NCBI GenBank assembly: GCA_023444055.1
Contig: JAEZRV010000065.1
Span: 1 to 64,000 of the forward strand
From: Bacillota bacterium
GTDB lineage: Bacteria > Bacillota > Clostridia > Acetivibrionales > DSM-1351
Direction of reading: 5' to 3'
DNA length: 64,000 nucleotides
The translations under genes were made by a program, and so were the position numbers. This document shows, piece after piece, positions 61,121 to 64,000 of the stretch. The notes beneath the pieces are model-generated. The model was not told the DNA's origin and ran no database searches. It was given only the letters and a program-made list of their open reading frames with translations. Numbering within the stretch: the stretch's first letter is position 1; every line of letters begins with the position of its first letter.

Positions 61121-62494
61121 ATGAGTGAAATTCAATACACAAAAACCATTAAAACCATAATTGAAACAGATGTCCTTGTAATAGGAGGAGGCACTGCTGG
61201 CTTTGGAGCGGCAGTAGCAGCGGCACGTAATGGAGCAAAGACACTTCTTATTGAGCGCTTAAGCATGCTCGGTGGTATGGCTACAACAGGTCTGGTGGGT
61301 CCATTTATGACTTGCTATGATAACGATGCAGAGGAACAATTAGTGAAGGGCATCTTTGACGAACTTTGTCTGAGAACTGAAGCCCGAGGTGGTGCTATTC
61401 ATCCTTCGAAGGTGGAGGGAATGACTTCCTATTCTTCTTATTATATGGCAAGTCATAGACATGTCACCCCATATCAATCAGAGGTTCTTGCAGTTGTGAT
61501 GGAAGAAATGCTTGAAGAATCAGGTGCACAAATACTCTTCAATGTGCAGGTTACTGATTGTATCACTAAGGATGGAAAGATAGATTATGTAATCGTCAAT
61601 ATGAAGGAAGGTATTGCAGCAATTCGTGCAAAGCTATTCATAGACTGCACTGGTGATGCTGATGTGGCGTATTTTGCAGGAGTTCCTACATGGCTTGGCA
61701 AAAAGGATACGGGTGTTATGCAGCCTACCACTCTTTTCTTTGAAGTAGGTAATATTGATCGTGAAAGATATCTAGGAGAGTTAGAGGCCAATAAGTCCAA
61801 TCTGGATAACCACATTGCCAATTGTTTTGCACAGTATGTGGAGGAGGCCAAGAGTAACGGTGACTGGACACTTGACCGCAATGAATTAGGTAACTATGAG
61901 CAAAACATATCTGGAAGATGGAAGATAAATACCACTCGTATTGCCCATATTGATGCTACAAAAACATCAGATATAACTAAAGCTCTTATAGAAGGTAGGC
62001 GCCAAGTACAGGAAGTGGTTGCATTTATGAAAAAATATCTCCCTGGCTGCGAGGATATTCAGCTTATTCAGGTAGCTACCGCACTTGGTGTTCGTGAGAC
62101 ACGGCACATTGTTGGAAAATACGAGCTTACAGCAGAGGATGTACTTTCGCGTAAGCATTTCGATGATGCAATATGCACCTTTGGATATGCCATAGATGTA
62201 CACAATTCAACAGGAGGTGGTGTTACATTTACCTGTGTTGATAAATACTACACTATACCCTACCGCTGTCTGATCCCTGATAACTGCGACAATATGCTTG
62301 TTGCAGGACGCAGTATATGTGGTTCCTCAGAGGCCGCGGCAAGCTACAGAGTTATGCCCGCATGCATAGCTATGGGACAGGCGGCAGGTACAGCAGCTGC
62401 AATAGCACTAAAAAGTGGTGTTCGTCCTGAGGATGTGGATGTTATTAATCTTCGGAATACTCTGATTGAACAAGGTGCTGTTATTAAGGAATAA
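61121..62494 (+). CDS. FAD-dependent oxidoreductase (FAD_oxidored family)
   Basis: The 457-residue protein has the FAD motif DVLVIGGGTAGFGAAVAAARNG, IERLSMLGGMATTGLVGPF, LFIDCTGDADVAYFAGVPTW, TALGVRETRHIVGKYELTAED and LVAGRSICGSSEAAASYRV with GQAAGTAAAIAL. It is the closest in the window to the protein at 51656-53029, sharing GLVGPFMT, the GGAIHPSKV-like region and overall length. GGAGG precedes the ATG. It is read away from the YesN gene and followed 121 bp later by a further relative, so it likely belongs to the same catabolic regulon. The substrate is unknown. Confidence 0.85.
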   Translation: MSEIQYTKTIKTIIETDVLVIGGGTAGFGAAVAAARNGAKTLLIERLSMLGGMATTGLVGPFMTCYDNDAEEQLVKGIFDELCLRTEARGGAIHPSKVEGMTSYSSYYMASHRHVTPYQSEVLAVVMEEMLEESGAQILFNVQVTDCITKDGKIDYVIVNMKEGIAAIRAKLFIDCTGDADVAYFAGVPTWLGKKDTGVMQPTTLFFEVGNIDRERYLGELEANKSNLDNHIANCFAQYVEEAKSNGDWTLDRNELGNYEQNISGRWKINTTRIAHIDATKTSDITKALIEGRRQVQEVVAFMKKYLPGCEDIQLIQVATALGVRETRHIVGKYELTAEDVLSRKHFDDAICTFGYAIDVHNSTGGGVTFTCVDKYYTIPYRCLIPDNCDNMLVAGRSICGSSEAAASYRVMPACIAMGQAAGTAAAIALKSGVRPEDVDVINLRNTLIEQGAVIKE

Positions 62495-62615
62495 TTTTTT
62501 TGTATTATATGTATTAATATGTAGATTTCAAAAATATGCAAGAATATGTAAACTAATGTTTTATCTTTTCTTGCAATGTTATAACATAAATTTTATAAAT
62601 GAAGGAGTCTAAACT

Positions 62616-63992
62616 ATGAAAAACCTCCAAAAAAAATATGATGTTGTTGTCATCGGCGGTGGTCCAGGTGGGATACCTGCAGCAATTGCAGCAAGCAGAA
62701 ATGGTGCAAAAGTACTTTTGGTAGAGAAGAATGGATATCTTGGTGGCAATTTAACCATAGGCCTACCATTACTAGGGTATTTAGACAAAGATGGTAAACC
62801 TGTTACAGCTGGTATTGCACAGGAACTTGTTGATGAACTGAAAAAACGTAATTCCTGTACAGATCATTATCAATGCCCAATGCATAACTCTATAACTCTC
62901 TATGACCACGAGATTTTTAAAGTCGTTGCATTTGAAATGTGTCTTAATGCAGGCGTTGAAATGCTCCTGCATACTGAAATTATTGATGCAAACGTTGAGA
63001 ATGGTAAGATTAAAACAGTTACTCTATTTGGAAAGGGTTATCATATTGAGGTGGAGGCTGCTGTATTTATTGATGCCAGCGGAGATGGTGACTTGGGCTA
63101 TATGGCTGGTGCTACCTACAACATGGGGCAAAAAGACACTGGTGCATTGCAGCCGCCTACTCTTATGTTTACTTTAGGTAACGTTAATACCGATAAAACA
63201 ATAGAATTCGTAGCAAGTGATCCAGAACAGATGCGTTTATGCGATACAATTGAGTGTGACTTTGATAAATACAACGCTGATTTTTTTCGTTCAAACCCGC
63301 ACTACCATGTTATGGTAGGTTTACGTAAGCTCTTCCTGGAGCTTAAAGCAAAAGGCGAGTTGCCTGTTGACCGGGATACCTTTATTTACATCAAAAGTCT
63401 GATTCCTGGCGAGGTACATATTAATACTACTCGTCACCTTGGAATAAATGGTAGTGATGTACTTGATTTAACTCAAGCGGAAATTGAGGGGCATTTACAG
63501 ATTCCAAAGCTGGTGGAAACACTTAAAAAGTATGTACCCGGATTTGAGAATTGCTATATAACTCAAATATATCCTTCTTTGGGTATTCGTGAAACACGCC
63601 GCTTTTCAGGTCTCTGTGAGCTAACTGAGGATAAAATTATGGTGGGCGACGTGCCAGCAGATACAGTAGCACTAGGTTCATACATCATTGACATACATGA
63701 GGGTAACGGTGCAGGTACTATCGTAAAGCGTATAAAGCCCTACGGTATCCCATATGGATGTACAGTAAGTAAGGATATTGATAACCTAATGCTAAGCGGA
63801 AGATGCGCTTCCTTGGATGCTGTTGTTATGAGTTCTGCAAGGGTTATGCCAACTTGTATGGCTATTGGTGAGGCGGCAGGTGTAGGTGCTGCACTAGCAG
63901 TTAAGCAGGATATCCTTCCAGCTTCAGTGAACGTGAAAGAAGTTCGCAGCATTCTTCGCAATGCCAACGTAATATTGGAACCTGCTGAGTAA
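62616..63992 (+). CDS. FAD-dependent oxidoreductase (FAD_oxidored family)
   Basis: The 458-residue protein has YDVVVIGGGPGGIPAAIAASRNG, the segment NGYLGGNLTIGLPLLGYLD that sets it apart from its neighbour, AVFIDASGDGDLGYMAGATY, SLGIRETRRFSGLCELTED and LMLSGRCASLDAVVMSSARV with MAIGEAAGVGAAL. AAGGAG precedes the ATG. It is complete, ending 8 bp before the window edge, so further genes of this unit may follow. Its GGNLTIG stretch recalls the GNLTVGHVGP of the pseudogene at 35 kb. Substrate and electron acceptor are unknown. Confidence 0.85.
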   Translation: MKNLQKKYDVVVIGGGPGGIPAAIAASRNGAKVLLVEKNGYLGGNLTIGLPLLGYLDKDGKPVTAGIAQELVDELKKRNSCTDHYQCPMHNSITLYDHEIFKVVAFEMCLNAGVEMLLHTEIIDANVENGKIKTVTLFGKGYHIEVEAAVFIDASGDGDLGYMAGATYNMGQKDTGALQPPTLMFTLGNVNTDKTIEFVASDPEQMRLCDTIECDFDKYNADFFRSNPHYHVMVGLRKLFLELKAKGELPVDRDTFIYIKSLIPGEVHINTTRHLGINGSDVLDLTQAEIEGHLQIPKLVETLKKYVPGFENCYITQIYPSLGIRETRRFSGLCELTEDKIMVGDVPADTVALGSYIIDIHEGNGAGTIVKRIKPYGIPYGCTVSKDIDNLMLSGRCASLDAVVMSSARVMPTCMAIGEAAGVGAALAVKQDILPASVNVKEVRSILRNANVILEPAE

Positions 63993-64000
63993 AATCAGTA

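Overview
The window looks like a chromosome segment of a mesophilic, spore-forming, probably plant-fibre-degrading Clostridium-type Firmicute. The evidence is low GC, strong AGGAGG-type ribosome sites, GTG and TTG starts, a CBM3-type cellulose-binding module, a collagen-like spore-surface-type protein, and LplABC/YesMN-type sugar uptake genes. No rRNA, tRNA, CRISPR array or intact transposase was seen.

Region 1 (1-12.1 kb) is a surface-glycan block. It has GDP-fucose genes (gmd, fcl), three glycosyltransferases, an FkbM methyltransferase, and a CapE / UDP-GlcNAc 2-epimerase / RmlD-like trio that should make a UDP-N-acetyl-6-deoxy-L-hexosamine. In its middle sits a collagen-like (GPT/GAT)n protein preceded by a SigK-like promoter, so the block may glycosylate an exosporium protein. 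Region 2 (12.3-16.8 kb) holds one large secreted protein (CBM3, gingipain-like C25 peptidase domain, Ig-like domain, three carbohydrate-binding-type repeats). It is flanked by a decayed duplicate of the end of the RmlD-like gene and followed by a 1-kb AT-rich regulatory gap.

Region 3 (16.9-31.6 kb) is the most unusual part: a co-directional lipid/polyketide cluster. It has two FabH-like proteins (one without the catalytic Cys), a discrete ACP, an acyl-CoA/ACP ligase, a 2881-residue PfaA-like megasynthase (KS-AT-KS-ACP x4-KR-DH), an Sfp-type phosphopantetheinyl transferase and an alpha/beta hydrolase. The first three ACP repeats of the megasynthase have Thr where the phosphopantetheine Ser should be, and the fourth has Glu-Ser. 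There is no enoyl reductase.

Region 4 (32-38.3 kb) has a methyl-accepting chemotaxis protein, then a LacI-controlled polyol operon: LacI with a clear promoter and palindromic operator, a broken FAD oxidoreductase gene, two zinc polyol dehydrogenases and a PfkB kinase. Region 5 (38.4-46 kb) is pantothenate/CoA metabolism: coaBC, coaX, then a candidate pan-motif leader RNA before panG-panB-panC-panD. It ends with a KilA-N fragment, a Gfo/Idh/MocA oxidoreductase and tadA. Region 6 (46-64 kb) is a catabolic locus. A long leftward operon encodes an LplB/LplC/SBP ABC importer, three FAD-dependent oxidoreductases, a zinc dehydrogenase and a xylulokinase-like kinase. Upstream lie the YesMN-type two-component genes, and divergently two further FAD oxidoreductases of the same family. 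Regions 4 and 6 probably handle related sugars, polyols or cyclitols taken up by the importer and oxidised before phosphorylation.
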